Positions 1 through 8,010 of a stretch of DNA of 64,000 nucleotides are shown here, piece after piece. How positions within the stretch are numbered: position 1 is the first letter of the stretch; each line of letters begins with the position of its first letter. The position numbers were made by a program, and so were the translations under genes. Source of the stretch: Acidobacteriota bacterium (lineage in GTDB: Bacteria; Acidobacteriota; Terriglobia; Bryobacterales; Bryobacteraceae); assembly GCA_016185425.1 (NCBI GenBank), contig JACPNQ010000034.1:62001-126000 (forward strand), given 5' to 3'. The notes under the pieces were generated by a model. That model had not been told where the DNA came from and did not search any database. It saw only the letters and a program-made list of their open reading frames with translations.

Positions 1-2
1 GC

Positions 3-116
3 GCGGATGTGGCAGCCAAGGTCACGCGCCAACTCACCGAGGATTACGCCCGCGCCCGGCGGCTTAGCGGCGCTCCGTTACCCGCACCCTCTTCCGCTGC
101 GATGTCGCGCCCGTAA
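3..116 (+). CDS. Possible C-terminal end of a gene cut by the window edge
   Basis: An open frame enters from the left edge and runs 37 codons to a TAA at 114-116. The peptide (it contains VAAKVTRQLTEDYARARR) is helical and charged, like a protein C-terminus. It would overlap the 3' end of the minus-strand DUF167 gene tail to tail by about 50 bases, which is long for a real convergent overlap. No family is recognised. The call rests only on the open frame and plausible composition, so it may be a chance frame. Confidence 0.25.
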   Translation, partial: ADVAAKVTRQLTEDYARARRLSGAPLPAPSSAAMSRP

Positions 117-294
117 CTATCGCGACGTCTTGCCTGCTCACGCCGAAATGCCGCGCCAGGAATTGGCACAGCTCCTCGTTTGCCTTTCCATCCTCCGGTG
201 CCGCCTTCACCCGGATCTTCAGTGTCCCGTCCGCCATTTCCCCAGCCATCCCGGTGCGCGCCGCCCGCGGGATCACCTTGACCTTTAGCTCCAA
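64..294 (-). CDS. DUF167 / YggU family protein
   Basis: A small protein of about 76 residues of the DUF167 (YggU) family, conserved in bacteria and of no established biochemical role. The family pattern is visible: an N-terminal strand LELKVKVIPRAAR, then KIRVKAAPEDGKANEEL, and a C-terminal part with VTGATSQRKRV. The start is taken as TTG at 294 because AGGGG lies about ten bases upstream and homologues begin near the first strand; a further in-frame TTG at 321 would add nine residues. The gene overlaps the end of the upstream metallo-hydrolase gene by ten bases, so the two are probably co-transcribed and translationally coupled. Confidence 0.8.
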   Translation of the reverse strand: MELKVKVIPRAARTGMAGEMADGTLKIRVKAAPEDGKANEELCQFLARHFGVSRQDVAIVTGATSQRKRVRVTERR

Positions 295-1232
295 TGGAAA
301 GTGGCCCCTATGTCCTGCCAACCGATCCGTTTGTCCGCGGTACCGGCGGCGGCGTAGAACCGCTCAATCGGCTCCAGAACGGGTTCCCTGCTGAGCGAGA
401 AGGTCTGGTGATGCACAGGCAGCACGACCTCCGCGCGCGCTTCGTTGACCATACGCCACGCCTGCTCCGGATTGCAGTGGTAGCGAATCCATGGGTTATA
501 CGCCCCAATGGGGAAGATCGCCAGGTCTGGTTTGGCATTGCCAGGAAGGCGAGCGAAGGCGTCTGTATTTGCCGTGTCGCCGGCAAACAATACTTGCCGC
601 TTCCCAACTTCCACCAGGTACCCGTTATAGCCGCGTTGGGTATCGGTGCGCATTCGGGCGCCCCAGTGGTTCACTTCCAAACCGGTCACTCGCGCCGCGC
701 CCGCCTGTGTGGATTCATTCCACCCGAGCTCCTTTAGACTCCGATATCGGGATGCCCGGAACAGATCACTCGTCTCTCGCGCAGTCACGACGTGCGTGCC
801 TTTGTCCTCCAGCTTTCGCAATGACGGCACATCGAGATGATCCATGTGAGCGTGCGAGACAAGAATCAAGTCGATATGCGGCAACGCGCGCATATCCAGC
901 GCAGGGTTGACCAGCCGCTTCACGCCAATGGTAAACAAAAACAGGTCGATGCCGGCACGGGCGCTGAACACGGGGTCAGTAAGGACGGTCATTCCGTCGA
1001 TCTTTATCAGCACCGTGCTATGGCCGAGCCACGCCGCATGGATTCCTGTATCCGGCCAGGACTTCGGATTCGGCATGCGGGCTGGGGTTTGAATTTCGCG
1101 ATCCATTTCTCTCCAATACTGCTGGACGAAGCCGAACGGAATTCTGTTCCAGTTCCATGCCAATGCCCCGCCGAACGCAGCCGCACCGCCCAGCAAGGCC
1201 CTCCGCGCGAATTTACTGCCGCTACCAGCCAT
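285..1232 (-). CDS. MBL-fold metallo-hydrolase (UlaG / NAPE-PLD-like)
   Basis: A 315-residue metallo-beta-lactamase-fold hydrolase. The zinc motif HAHMDH is at residues 127-132, and VLFAGDTANT supplies the later Asp ligand. WLGHSTVLIKIDG and VLTDPVFS are typical of the UlaG/NAPE-PLD-like branch, whose known members cleave phosphodiester or lactone bonds; the substrate here cannot be told. The N-terminus has FARRALLGGAAAFGGALAW, an arginine pair before a hydrophobic stretch, so export or membrane anchoring (possibly by Tat) is likely. Its start overlaps the end of the sulfite-oxidase-like gene by 11 bases and its end overlaps the DUF167 gene, making a three-gene transcription unit. Confidence 0.85.
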   Translation of the reverse strand: MAGSGSKFARRALLGGAAAFGGALAWNWNRIPFGFVQQYWREMDREIQTPARMPNPKSWPDTGIHAAWLGHSTVLIKIDGMTVLTDPVFSARAGIDLFLFTIGVKRLVNPALDMRALPHIDLILVSHAHMDHLDVPSLRKLEDKGTHVVTARETSDLFRASRYRSLKELGWNESTQAGAARVTGLEVNHWGARMRTDTQRGYNGYLVEVGKRQVLFAGDTANTDAFARLPGNAKPDLAIFPIGAYNPWIRYHCNPEQAWRMVNEARAEVVLPVHHQTFSLSREPVLEPIERFYAAAGTADKRIGWQDIGATFHWS

Positions 1233-1887
1233 GTCCGAATCGCTCTTCTGTCCAAGGGTCGCCGTGCATGTGATAGCCGTTCCGTTCCCAGAACCCGGCC
1301 TTATCCTCCGGCAGCAGTTCCAACCCGCCTAGCCATTTCGCGGACTTCCACGCATACAAGGACGGCACGATCAATCGCGCCGGCGCGCCGTGCTCTGCGG
1401 ACAACGGCTCGCCGTCGTGATGGGTGGCGACGAGCGCGTCGGCCGCCATAAACTCGTCGAACGGAAGATTCGTCGTCCACCCGCCGTCATAACCGTAGGC
1501 GAGCACGTACTTCGCCTCCGGTTTCGCCCCGCCTGCCCGCTCCATTAGCTCCCGCACGGAGACGCCTTCCCAAATGTTCCCGAGCCGGGACCAGCGCGTT
1601 ACACAGTGAAAATCGGAGAAGACCTTCACCCGGGGGAGTGTGTTGAACTCCTCCCAGGTAAAGTCGATGGGTTTGTTGACAAGGCCGAACAGCGAGAGCT
1701 TCCACTCAGCCGGACTAATTCTCGGCGGACCGAAGGCGTCGAGCACGGGCCACTTCAGCGTGCGCGACTGGCCCGGCGGAATGCGGTTGGCGCGCCGGGT
1801 ATCGGGCGAAATAATTACACCCTCCGGCACTTCGCCAGGCGTCGCGATCAGTTTGGTCTGTGTCTTCGAGTCTTCGGAGCCGAACAT
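1222..1887 (-). CDS. Sulfite oxidase-like molybdopterin oxidoreductase
   Basis: A 221-residue protein of the oxidoreductase molybdopterin-binding fold (sulfite oxidase / YedY superfamily, short 'sulfite oxidase-like' type). Cys95 in SDFHCVTRWS is the expected molybdenum ligand. WKLSLFGLVNKPIDFTWEEF, LAYGYDGGWTTNLPFDE and HGAPARLIVPSLYAWKSAKW follow the family pattern. No signal peptide or Ig-like dimerisation domain is seen, so the enzyme looks cytoplasmic and single-domain. The substrate is unknown; related YedY (MsrP) repairs methionine sulfoxide, but this is not proof of the same role. It is the first gene of the small unit with the metallo-hydrolase and DUF167 genes. Confidence 0.85.
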   Translation of the reverse strand: MFGSEDSKTQTKLIATPGEVPEGVIISPDTRRANRIPPGQSRTLKWPVLDAFGPPRISPAEWKLSLFGLVNKPIDFTWEEFNTLPRVKVFSDFHCVTRWSRLGNIWEGVSVRELMERAGGAKPEAKYVLAYGYDGGWTTNLPFDEFMAADALVATHHDGEPLSAEHGAPARLIVPSLYAWKSAKWLGGLELLPEDKAGFWERNGYHMHGDPWTEERFGHGW

Positions 1888-1892
1888 GAGAA

Positions 1893-2570
1893 CTAGTTGG
1901 CGGGGTTGCCGTCGGCGTCCAGCAGTTGGACATCGCCGAGGTTTAGCTCACGGATGCCTTTCTCCATTTGCGCACGGTCCCCCACGACTACATAGATCAT
2001 TTTTTCAGGCCGAAGGATTCGCTCCGCGACCGCGTTGATGTCGGATTTCTTTAAATTGTTTATCTTCGGGGCAAAGGTAGTGAAGTAATCCTCGGGCAGA
2101 CCGTAACGGGTAATCGCCAGCATGTCCGCCAGCACTCCGTTCTTCGTTTCCCGTTCGCCCACCATCGAGCGCGTCAACGACTCCTTCATCTTCGCCACCT
2201 CCTCATCGGTTACGGGCTTATCCCGCAACACATCGCGTAATTCCTTCACCATTTCCGCCAGGGACTCCTTCGTCTTGTCGCTCTGTACGGGAGCGATAAC
2301 CAGGAACGGCCGTTGACCGCGGGCGCCGACGAACGTTGTAAACGCGCCATAGCTCCAGTGCTTGTCCTCTCGCAAATTCATATTGAGCCGCGAGGTGAAT
2401 GACCCACCGAGCAGCGAATTAAATACGTCGATCGCGGGCTCATCCGGGTTGTTGCGCGGCGGCCCGATCTGGCCCGCCATAATCACGGACTGAATCGCGC
2501 CAGGGCGATCGATCAGATAGACGGTAGTCTTTTCGCGGTGCGGCACCTGCGCGATATTCTTCTTCGGCAC
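1893..2570 (-). CDS. C-terminal fragment of an M16 zinc protease (after an in-frame stop)
   Basis: A 225-codon frame that continues the M16 protease reading frame after the TAA at 2601-2603. The ten codons between the stop and this GTG (K-L-F-G-D-W-K-T-G-D) read as ordinary M16 sequence, so the break is a single nonsense change and not a shift. The fragment holds the inactive C-terminal half-domain (SLLGGSFTSRLNMNLREDKH, then GYFAP-like linker sequence). It could be made separately by reinitiation at GTG 2570, which has GGGAG just upstream, but more probably it is the 3' part of a broken gene. A sequencing error remains possible. Confidence 0.75.
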   Translation of the reverse strand: MPKKNIAQVPHREKTTVYLIDRPGAIQSVIMAGQIGPPRNNPDEPAIDVFNSLLGGSFTSRLNMNLREDKHWSYGAFTTFVGARGQRPFLVIAPVQSDKTKESLAEMVKELRDVLRDKPVTDEEVAKMKESLTRSMVGERETKNGVLADMLAITRYGLPEDYFTTFAPKINNLKKSDINAVAERILRPEKMIYVVVGDRAQMEKGIRELNLGDVQLLDADGNPAN

Positions 2571-2600
2571 ATCTCCCGTCTTCCAATCTCCGAACAGCTT

Positions 2601-4637
2601 TTAGAGCTTCGGCTTGATTTCCGCCATCGTTGTGTCGCCGACAATATGCAGCGTCGCGTTATTCGGTTTGTACCAGGAGGTGTGGAATTGCATGACCGAA
2701 TCGCGAGTGATCTTTGCGAGACTAGCCTCGGTGCCGCTGCCGCTCATCGGGTTGCCGTAGGCGTGGCTATGTCCATAGATCAGGCCGGGCAAAATGCGCT
2801 GCGCCAAGGCGTTTGGCTCGGACTTCTCACGCTGAATGCCTGCCTGCTGCAACTTCTTCAGCCGCTCGAAATCAGCCTCCGGGAACGACGGATTACGAAT
2901 GATGTCGGCGTACAGCTCCAGGGAATCGTCCAGATTCATCTTCAGCGCCGACAGGTTCACGGTGGAGGTGTCGAGGCTGGAGACCGCATTGATCTGCGCA
3001 CCCAACTCCGCGCTACGCTCAGAAATTTGAGGTCCCGTGCGCTTCGTCGTACCCTCTAACAGGATCTTGTTGGTGAGCGACGCCGTGCCGGGCTGGGCCA
3101 GCATGTCGGCGGCATAACCGGCATCGAACTGGAGAGCCAGGTTCAAGGTCGGTGTCTCATGCCGTTCGGCGAGCACCACCTTCATGCCGTTCGAAAGCGT
3201 GGTGCGCTGGGACGGCGGAATTCGCAGTAACGACGGCGCGCCGCCCGGCGGCAGTTTGGAGCGGTCGACGTCCTTTGAGAACTCTTTCAGTTTCGATTTC
3301 GGATGGATCTCGAGGACGTAGACGCCGTCGGAAAGCCAGCGATTGGCAACGGTCTTCATCTCCGGCCAAGTCGCCTTCTCGGTAATCGCAATCGATTTCT
3401 TGAAGCATCCGGGATCGCCAGTGTACACCTCGCAAGTGGCCAGCACGTCGGACTTGCCGCCGAACCCGCCAATCCGTTCGATGCCGCGCAGGAACCCAGC
3501 CAAAGCCTGCGTCTTGGCGAGCTTCAACTCCTGCTCGGTCGGTCCGGTATGCAGGAAGCGTGCCACTTCCTCGTCCAGTGCAGCTTCCAATTTCGACAGG
3601 TCCACACCTGGCCGCGCAGTGGCCATGATATTGAATTGACCGGCGATTTCGTTCAGTTCGTTGTCCGCATCGACGCTCGACGCCAGTTGATCCTGCAGCA
3701 CGAGCCGCTTATACAGACGGGACGTGCGACCCTTGCCGAGGATCGATGCGGCGAGGTCCAGCATCTCGCTGTCACGGGTATTGCCCGGCGGCACGTTCCA
3801 GATTTTGTAGATGCGCGCCTGCGGGACCTGATCGTAGGCGACCTGCCGTTGAATGCCCGTTCGCTTGGCAATCCACTCCCGGTGGCGCACCGGTGGAGGA
3901 CCGGGCGGAATCCAGCCGAAGTACTTCTCCACCTTTTCCTTCGCGGTCTTCGCGTCAATGTCACCGGCGATCACGATTACGGCGTTTGACGCACCGTAAT
4001 AAGTCTTGAACCAATCCTGCACGTCCTTCAAGCTGGCTGCGTTGAGATCCTCCATCGAGCCGATGACGGTCCAGGAGTAGGGGTGCCCGGGGGGGTACGT
4101 CGCCTTGGTCGCGAGTTCGTAGGCGATCCCGTAGGGCTGATTCTCGCCTTGCCTTTTCTCGTTCTGCACCACACCGCGCTGCTCGTCCAGTTTCTTCTGG
4201 TCGATCGCAGGCAACAGGTGGCCCATGCGGTCGGACTCCAGGAACAGCACTTGGTCCAGCCCCGACGTCGGCACGTTCTGGAAGTAATTCGTGCGGTCGT
4301 TGTTTGTCGTGCCGTTCAGGTCCGTGGCGCCCAGGCGGTCCATCGCCTGAAAGTAATCGTCGTTAAAGTTCTGCGAGCCGTTAAACATGAGATGCTCAAA
4401 CAAGTGCGCGAAGCCGGTTTTTCCCGGCTTTTCATTCTTCGAGCCCACGTGGTACCAGACATTGACGGCCACGATCGGCGCCTTCCGGTCCTCGTGGACA
4501 ATCAGCGTCAGCCCGTTCGGGAGAATGAACTTCTCGAACGGGATATTGATCTCGATCTTGCCGGCCGGCTGGGTAAACGCAGACGCGGCGAGGAGGGCGC
4601 CAAGGGTTAGGGCGCGCAGCTTGGAATTGAGCCTCAT
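2601..4637 (-). CDS. M16 family zinc metallopeptidase, N-terminal part, prematurely stopped
   Basis: A 678-residue secreted M16 (insulinase/pitrilysin-type) protease. The start is placed at ATG 4637 because a signal peptide follows directly (LRALTLGALLAASAFTQP). The inverted zinc motif HLFEH is at residues 78-82 and the third ligand Glu lies in VVQNEKRQGE, so the active half is intact. The second half begins at about residue 480 (LSNGMKVVLAERHETPTLNL) and ends early at TAA 2601-2603 in the sequence AEIKPKL. Full homologues run about 910 residues, and the rest lies in frame downstream to 1893. Two-domain M16 proteases need both halves to form the substrate cavity, so activity is doubtful. The gene is divergent from the sulfatase gene with only 25 bases between start codons. 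Confidence 0.85.
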   Translation of the reverse strand: MRLNSKLRALTLGALLAASAFTQPAGKIEINIPFEKFILPNGLTLIVHEDRKAPIVAVNVWYHVGSKNEKPGKTGFAHLFEHLMFNGSQNFNDDYFQAMDRLGATDLNGTTNNDRTNYFQNVPTSGLDQVLFLESDRMGHLLPAIDQKKLDEQRGVVQNEKRQGENQPYGIAYELATKATYPPGHPYSWTVIGSMEDLNAASLKDVQDWFKTYYGASNAVIVIAGDIDAKTAKEKVEKYFGWIPPGPPPVRHREWIAKRTGIQRQVAYDQVPQARIYKIWNVPPGNTRDSEMLDLAASILGKGRTSRLYKRLVLQDQLASSVDADNELNEIAGQFNIMATARPGVDLSKLEAALDEEVARFLHTGPTEQELKLAKTQALAGFLRGIERIGGFGGKSDVLATCEVYTGDPGCFKKSIAITEKATWPEMKTVANRWLSDGVYVLEIHPKSKLKEFSKDVDRSKLPPGGAPSLLRIPPSQRTTLSNGMKVVLAERHETPTLNLALQFDAGYAADMLAQPGTASLTNKILLEGTTKRTGPQISERSAELGAQINAVSSLDTSTVNLSALKMNLDDSLELYADIIRNPSFPEADFERLKKLQQAGIQREKSEPNALAQRILPGLIYGHSHAYGNPMSGSGTEASLAKITRDSVMQFHTSWYKPNNATLHIVGDTTMAEIKPKL

Positions 4638-4662
4638 AGAGCCGTTGTAACATGCGAAGGTC

Positions 4663-6036
4663 ATGCCGCAACTATCCAGACGCCAGATTTTGCAGGCTGG
4701 GGCCGTTCCGGCCTTACAGCGGGGCCGGAAGTTTAATCTGCTGTTCCTCATGTCGGATCAGCACCAGCGGGCGGCGAGCGGATGTTATGGGCACGGCACG
4801 GTGAAGACGCCGAATATCGACGGGTTGGCCCGGCGAGCAGTCCGTTTTACCAGCAGTTACTGCACATCGCCGGTCTGTGTGCCGTCACGCGGCTCCATGA
4901 TTACAGGCCAGTACGCGCACAAGCACGGTGCGCACATCCTGCAGGACCCGCTTCCCAACGACGTTCCCACCATCGCCCATTTTTACCGGGAGCGCGGGTA
5001 CGTCACAGGTGCAATTGGGAAGATGCACTTTGTCGACGAGTCCCGCAAACACGGCTTCGATCATCGATTGAACGAAGAATCGTTCCAGCGGACTCTTTCG
5101 GCCACCGACCGTCAGAAACTTCGGGGCGACGCGGGCGGGATTGAGGGCGAGGGCCTGGATCTTCCGGCGCGATTCTTCGAAGACAACTGGTTCGCCGATC
5201 GCGCCGTCGAGTTCCTGCACGCCAACAAAGCGAAACCGTTTTGCCTGTGGGCGTCGTTTGTCCAGCCGCACACGCCTTTCAAGCCGATGAAGCGGTTTTT
5301 CGACCTATACGACCAAGCGACGCTAGAGCTCCCCGGCCGTCCGGAGCATGACTTGGAAGACGGATTTGAAGGCAACCTGATCCGCGCCAAAGAGCGCGGC
5401 TGGTATCGGCAGAGCGATGAGGGTGCGCGGCGGTCGCTGGCCGGTTACTACGGAAACGTCAGCCAGATGGATGAGAACGCCGGCACCGTCTATAACGCCC
5501 TGCGCGAGCTCGGTCTGGAGAAGAACACTGTCGTGGTTTATACTTCGGACCACGGCGAGATGGCCGGCGCGCACCGCATGTGGACCAAGCACAACATGTT
5601 TGAGGAATCGGTTGCCGTGCCGCTGCTGATTGCGATCCCGGACGGGGCGCAAGGTGTCCGCACCCAAATTATCGAGCATATTGATTTGTTTCCCACGCTC
5701 ACCGAGCTCTGCGGCTTGGGCACGGTCCCCGGTCTTGTGGGTCGAAGCTTCGCCGACCTGATGCGGGGCCGCCGCTATACCGCGCGCGAGTTTGCCTATT
5801 CCGAATATTGGTTCTGCCGGAACGTCTTCACGAGGGACGATCGCTATGTCGGGAAGGCGCCGTTGCGCATGGTTCGCACAGACCGCTGGAAATTGAATTA
5901 TCTGCCATGGAGCCGCAGCGAACTGTTCGATGTCGTCAAGGACCCCGGCGAATTCCACAACCGGATCGACGATGCCGCGCTGGCGGGGGTCATCCGCGAG
6001 TTGAAGGCGATCGTCGAGCGCCAGTTTATACAATAG
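4663..6036 (+). CDS. Sulfatase (formylglycine-dependent), Tat-type leader
   Basis: A 457-residue sulfatase of the alkaline-phosphatase-like superfamily. The maturation motif CVPSR is at residues 72-76; Cys72 would be converted to formylglycine. Metal-ligand context is visible in FLMSDQHQ near residue 32 and in VYTSDHGEMAG. The N-terminus SRRQILQAGAV looks like a Tat leader, implying modification and folding before export. The C-terminal part (RTDRWKLNY, ELFDVVKDPGE) is the usual sulfatase subdomain. The substrate cannot be assigned; sulfated polysaccharide or a sulfate ester is the general expectation. The next genes are a parvulin and a true formylglycine-generating enzyme on the same strand, so the cluster carries its own maturase. 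Confidence 0.9.
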   Translation: MPQLSRRQILQAGAVPALQRGRKFNLLFLMSDQHQRAASGCYGHGTVKTPNIDGLARRAVRFTSSYCTSPVCVPSRGSMITGQYAHKHGAHILQDPLPNDVPTIAHFYRERGYVTGAIGKMHFVDESRKHGFDHRLNEESFQRTLSATDRQKLRGDAGGIEGEGLDLPARFFEDNWFADRAVEFLHANKAKPFCLWASFVQPHTPFKPMKRFFDLYDQATLELPGRPEHDLEDGFEGNLIRAKERGWYRQSDEGARRSLAGYYGNVSQMDENAGTVYNALRELGLEKNTVVVYTSDHGEMAGAHRMWTKHNMFEESVAVPLLIAIPDGAQGVRTQIIEHIDLFPTLTELCGLGTVPGLVGRSFADLMRGRRYTAREFAYSEYWFCRNVFTRDDRYVGKAPLRMVRTDRWKLNYLPWSRSELFDVVKDPGEFHNRIDDAALAGVIRELKAIVERQFIQ

Positions 6037-6045
6037 GGTCTTCAG

Positions 6046-6918
6046 ATGCCCTTACAGATCAACGGCGAGATAGTGGATGACGCTCTTATCCGGCAGGAGG
6101 CCGCGTCGATGCGGCCCCGGTATGAAGAGATGATGCAGGAGATGGACCCGATCGCGCGGGAAATGCAACTGCGGGACTGGGCGAAAGAGAATGTCATCGA
6201 GCGTACGTTGCTGCGCCAGACGGCAATGAACGAGGGTGATCCGGTTCCCGCGGAGGAGATCGAAGAGCGGCTGACCGCTATGTATCCGCCGGCGGGTGAC
6301 TTGGAAAACTGCGAAGCGGGAGCGACACGCGCCGGTGTGGATAAGGATGAGGCGCGCAAGGACATCGAAGCGCAGATTCGCGTGGAACGTCTGATTCGCC
6401 AAGTCGGCGAGAAGGCGCCGAAGCCGAAGGCCAAGGAGATCGCCGATTTCTACAAGAAGAATCGCGACGAGTTCCTCACTCCGCCGATGGTTCACGCGTC
6501 TCATATCGTGAAGAACGTCAATGAGGGCGCCGATGAAGCTGCTGCGCTGGAGGCGCTCAAACAGGCCGAAGCCGAATTAAAGAATGGAAAGCCGTTCGCC
6601 GAAGTGGCTGACGCGCATTCGGATTGCGCCGGGCAGGGTGGCAGCCTCGGCTGGTTTCCGAAGGGGGAGATGGTGGAGGAGTTTGAGGCCGTGGTGTTTC
6701 CAATGCAACCCGGCCAGATCAGCGATATCTTCCGTTCGGTATTTGGCTGGCACATCGCTACGGTTCACGAAAAGAGGCCGGCAGGCATGCGGCCGCTTGA
6801 ACAGGTGAAAGATCAGATTGAAGCGGCGTTATGGCGGGAAAAGCAGGAGAAGGCGCTGGAAGAATATGTCGACACGCTGCGCGCGAAGGCCGAGGTGAAG
6901 ACGGTCAAGAAGTCATGA
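6046..6918 (+). CDS. Parvulin-type peptidyl-prolyl cis-trans isomerase
   Basis: A 290-residue protein with one parvulin (PpiC) domain at about residues 146-245: VHASHIVKN starts it, GQGGSLGWFPKGEM is the conserved middle, and FRSVFGWHIATVHEKRPA ends it. The first 140 residues are a charged helical SurA-N/trigger-like region. No signal peptide or membrane segment is visible, unlike SurA, PrsA or PpiD, so the enzyme appears to be cytoplasmic. It starts nine bases after the sulfatase gene and overlaps the FGE gene by ATGA. This placement suggests that it assists the sulfatase or keeps it exportable while the maturase acts; that is inference from position only. Confidence 0.85.
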   Translation: MPLQINGEIVDDALIRQEAASMRPRYEEMMQEMDPIAREMQLRDWAKENVIERTLLRQTAMNEGDPVPAEEIEERLTAMYPPAGDLENCEAGATRAGVDKDEARKDIEAQIRVERLIRQVGEKAPKPKAKEIADFYKKNRDEFLTPPMVHASHIVKNVNEGADEAAALEALKQAEAELKNGKPFAEVADAHSDCAGQGGSLGWFPKGEMVEEFEAVVFPMQPGQISDIFRSVFGWHIATVHEKRPAGMRPLEQVKDQIEAALWREKQEKALEEYVDTLRAKAEVKTVKKS

Positions 6919-7895
6919 GCAACCCGTTCAACGTGGCAGGCATCAATCCCTGCTGCGTGCCCAGCAAATCGAGGGCGGACCAGTTGGCGGCGTCGCAGCG
7001 GCTGAGCGTCGAACGGCGTATCGTGCGGACTGGATCTGTGGAGGGGATGGTAAAGCTTGACGGTGGGCTGTTTCTGATGGGCACAGAAGACCACGAAGGC
7101 TTTCCGGCCGATGGCGAGGGCCCAGTGCGCGAAGTGCATGTCGACCCGTTCTACGTCGACGCGACGCCCGTGACCAACGAGCAATTTGCCGAGTTCATCA
7201 AGCGCACCGGCTACCAAACGGAATCAGAACGATTCGGCTGGTCCTTCGTATTTCAAGGCCATCTGGAACCGGAACGATATGCAAAACTCGTCGAAGATAC
7301 CGTCGTAGGTGTGCCGTGGTGGTGTAAAGTGCCGCTTGCGCGGTGGGATCGTCCAGAGGGGCCGGACACGTCCATTGATAGGCGCATGGAGATACCCGTA
7401 ACACAGGTTTCGTGGAACGATGCGGCGGCGTACGCCGAATGGGCCGGCAAGCGGTTGCCCACCGAAACCGAATGGGAATTCGCGGCACGAGGCGGCCTGG
7501 AGCAGAACCGGTATCCATGGGGCAACGCACTCATGCCTGACGGCAGGCATATGTGCAATATCTGGCAAGGTGAGTTTCCGTCCTCCGACCTTGGCGAAGA
7601 CGGATACACGGCCCCCTCGCCTGTTCGCGCGTTTCCTGCAAATGGATATGGACTTTACAGTCTTGCGGGTAATGCGTGGGAATGGTGCGCCGATTGGTTT
7701 GAACCCTTCTGGCATGTGAACGCCACGCGCCGCAATCCCGTTGGCCCGGCGCATGGCACGCAAAGATCGATGCGCGGCGGGTCTTATCTATGTCATAAGA
7801 GCTACTGCAATCGCTATCGTGTCGCCGCTCGAACGAAGAATACGCCGGATTCGGCGACCACCAATATCTCGTTTCGCTGCGTAAGGGACCTATAG
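6915..7895 (+). CDS. Formylglycine-generating enzyme (SUMF1/FGE family sulfatase maturase)
   Basis: A 326-residue FGE, the copper-dependent oxidase that converts the Cys of CxPSR in sulfatases to formylglycine. The start at ATG 6915 forms an ATGA overlap with the parvulin gene. GGLFLMGTEDHEGFPADGEG opens the fold, RLPTETEWEFAARGG is the FGE-sulfatase core, and GNAWEWCADWF follows. Both catalytic cysteines are present in SYLCHKSYCNRYR (Cys293 and Cys298), as in human SUMF1, and the C-terminus NISFRCVRDL matches too. This separates it from EgtB/PvdO-type relatives that lack the pair. The N-terminus carries a CCVPSKSR stretch at residues 13-20 that resembles a sulfatase substrate motif. Its target is very likely the sulfatase two genes upstream. 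Confidence 0.93.
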   Translation: MSNPFNVAGINPCCVPSKSRADQLAASQRLSVERRIVRTGSVEGMVKLDGGLFLMGTEDHEGFPADGEGPVREVHVDPFYVDATPVTNEQFAEFIKRTGYQTESERFGWSFVFQGHLEPERYAKLVEDTVVGVPWWCKVPLARWDRPEGPDTSIDRRMEIPVTQVSWNDAAAYAEWAGKRLPTETEWEFAARGGLEQNRYPWGNALMPDGRHMCNIWQGEFPSSDLGEDGYTAPSPVRAFPANGYGLYSLAGNAWEWCADWFEPFWHVNATRRNPVGPAHGTQRSMRGGSYLCHKSYCNRYRVAARTKNTPDSATTNISFRCVRDL

Positions 7896-8010
7896 GCGAA
7901 ACTGGGAGACAGCGATACCGCATCAACCGTCCAAGCCCGTGTTTGTCCTTGGCGCGATCAGTAAGAAGAATTACGGCGCCCTCCGCCGAAGGATTAAACT
8001 GAAGGCTGCG

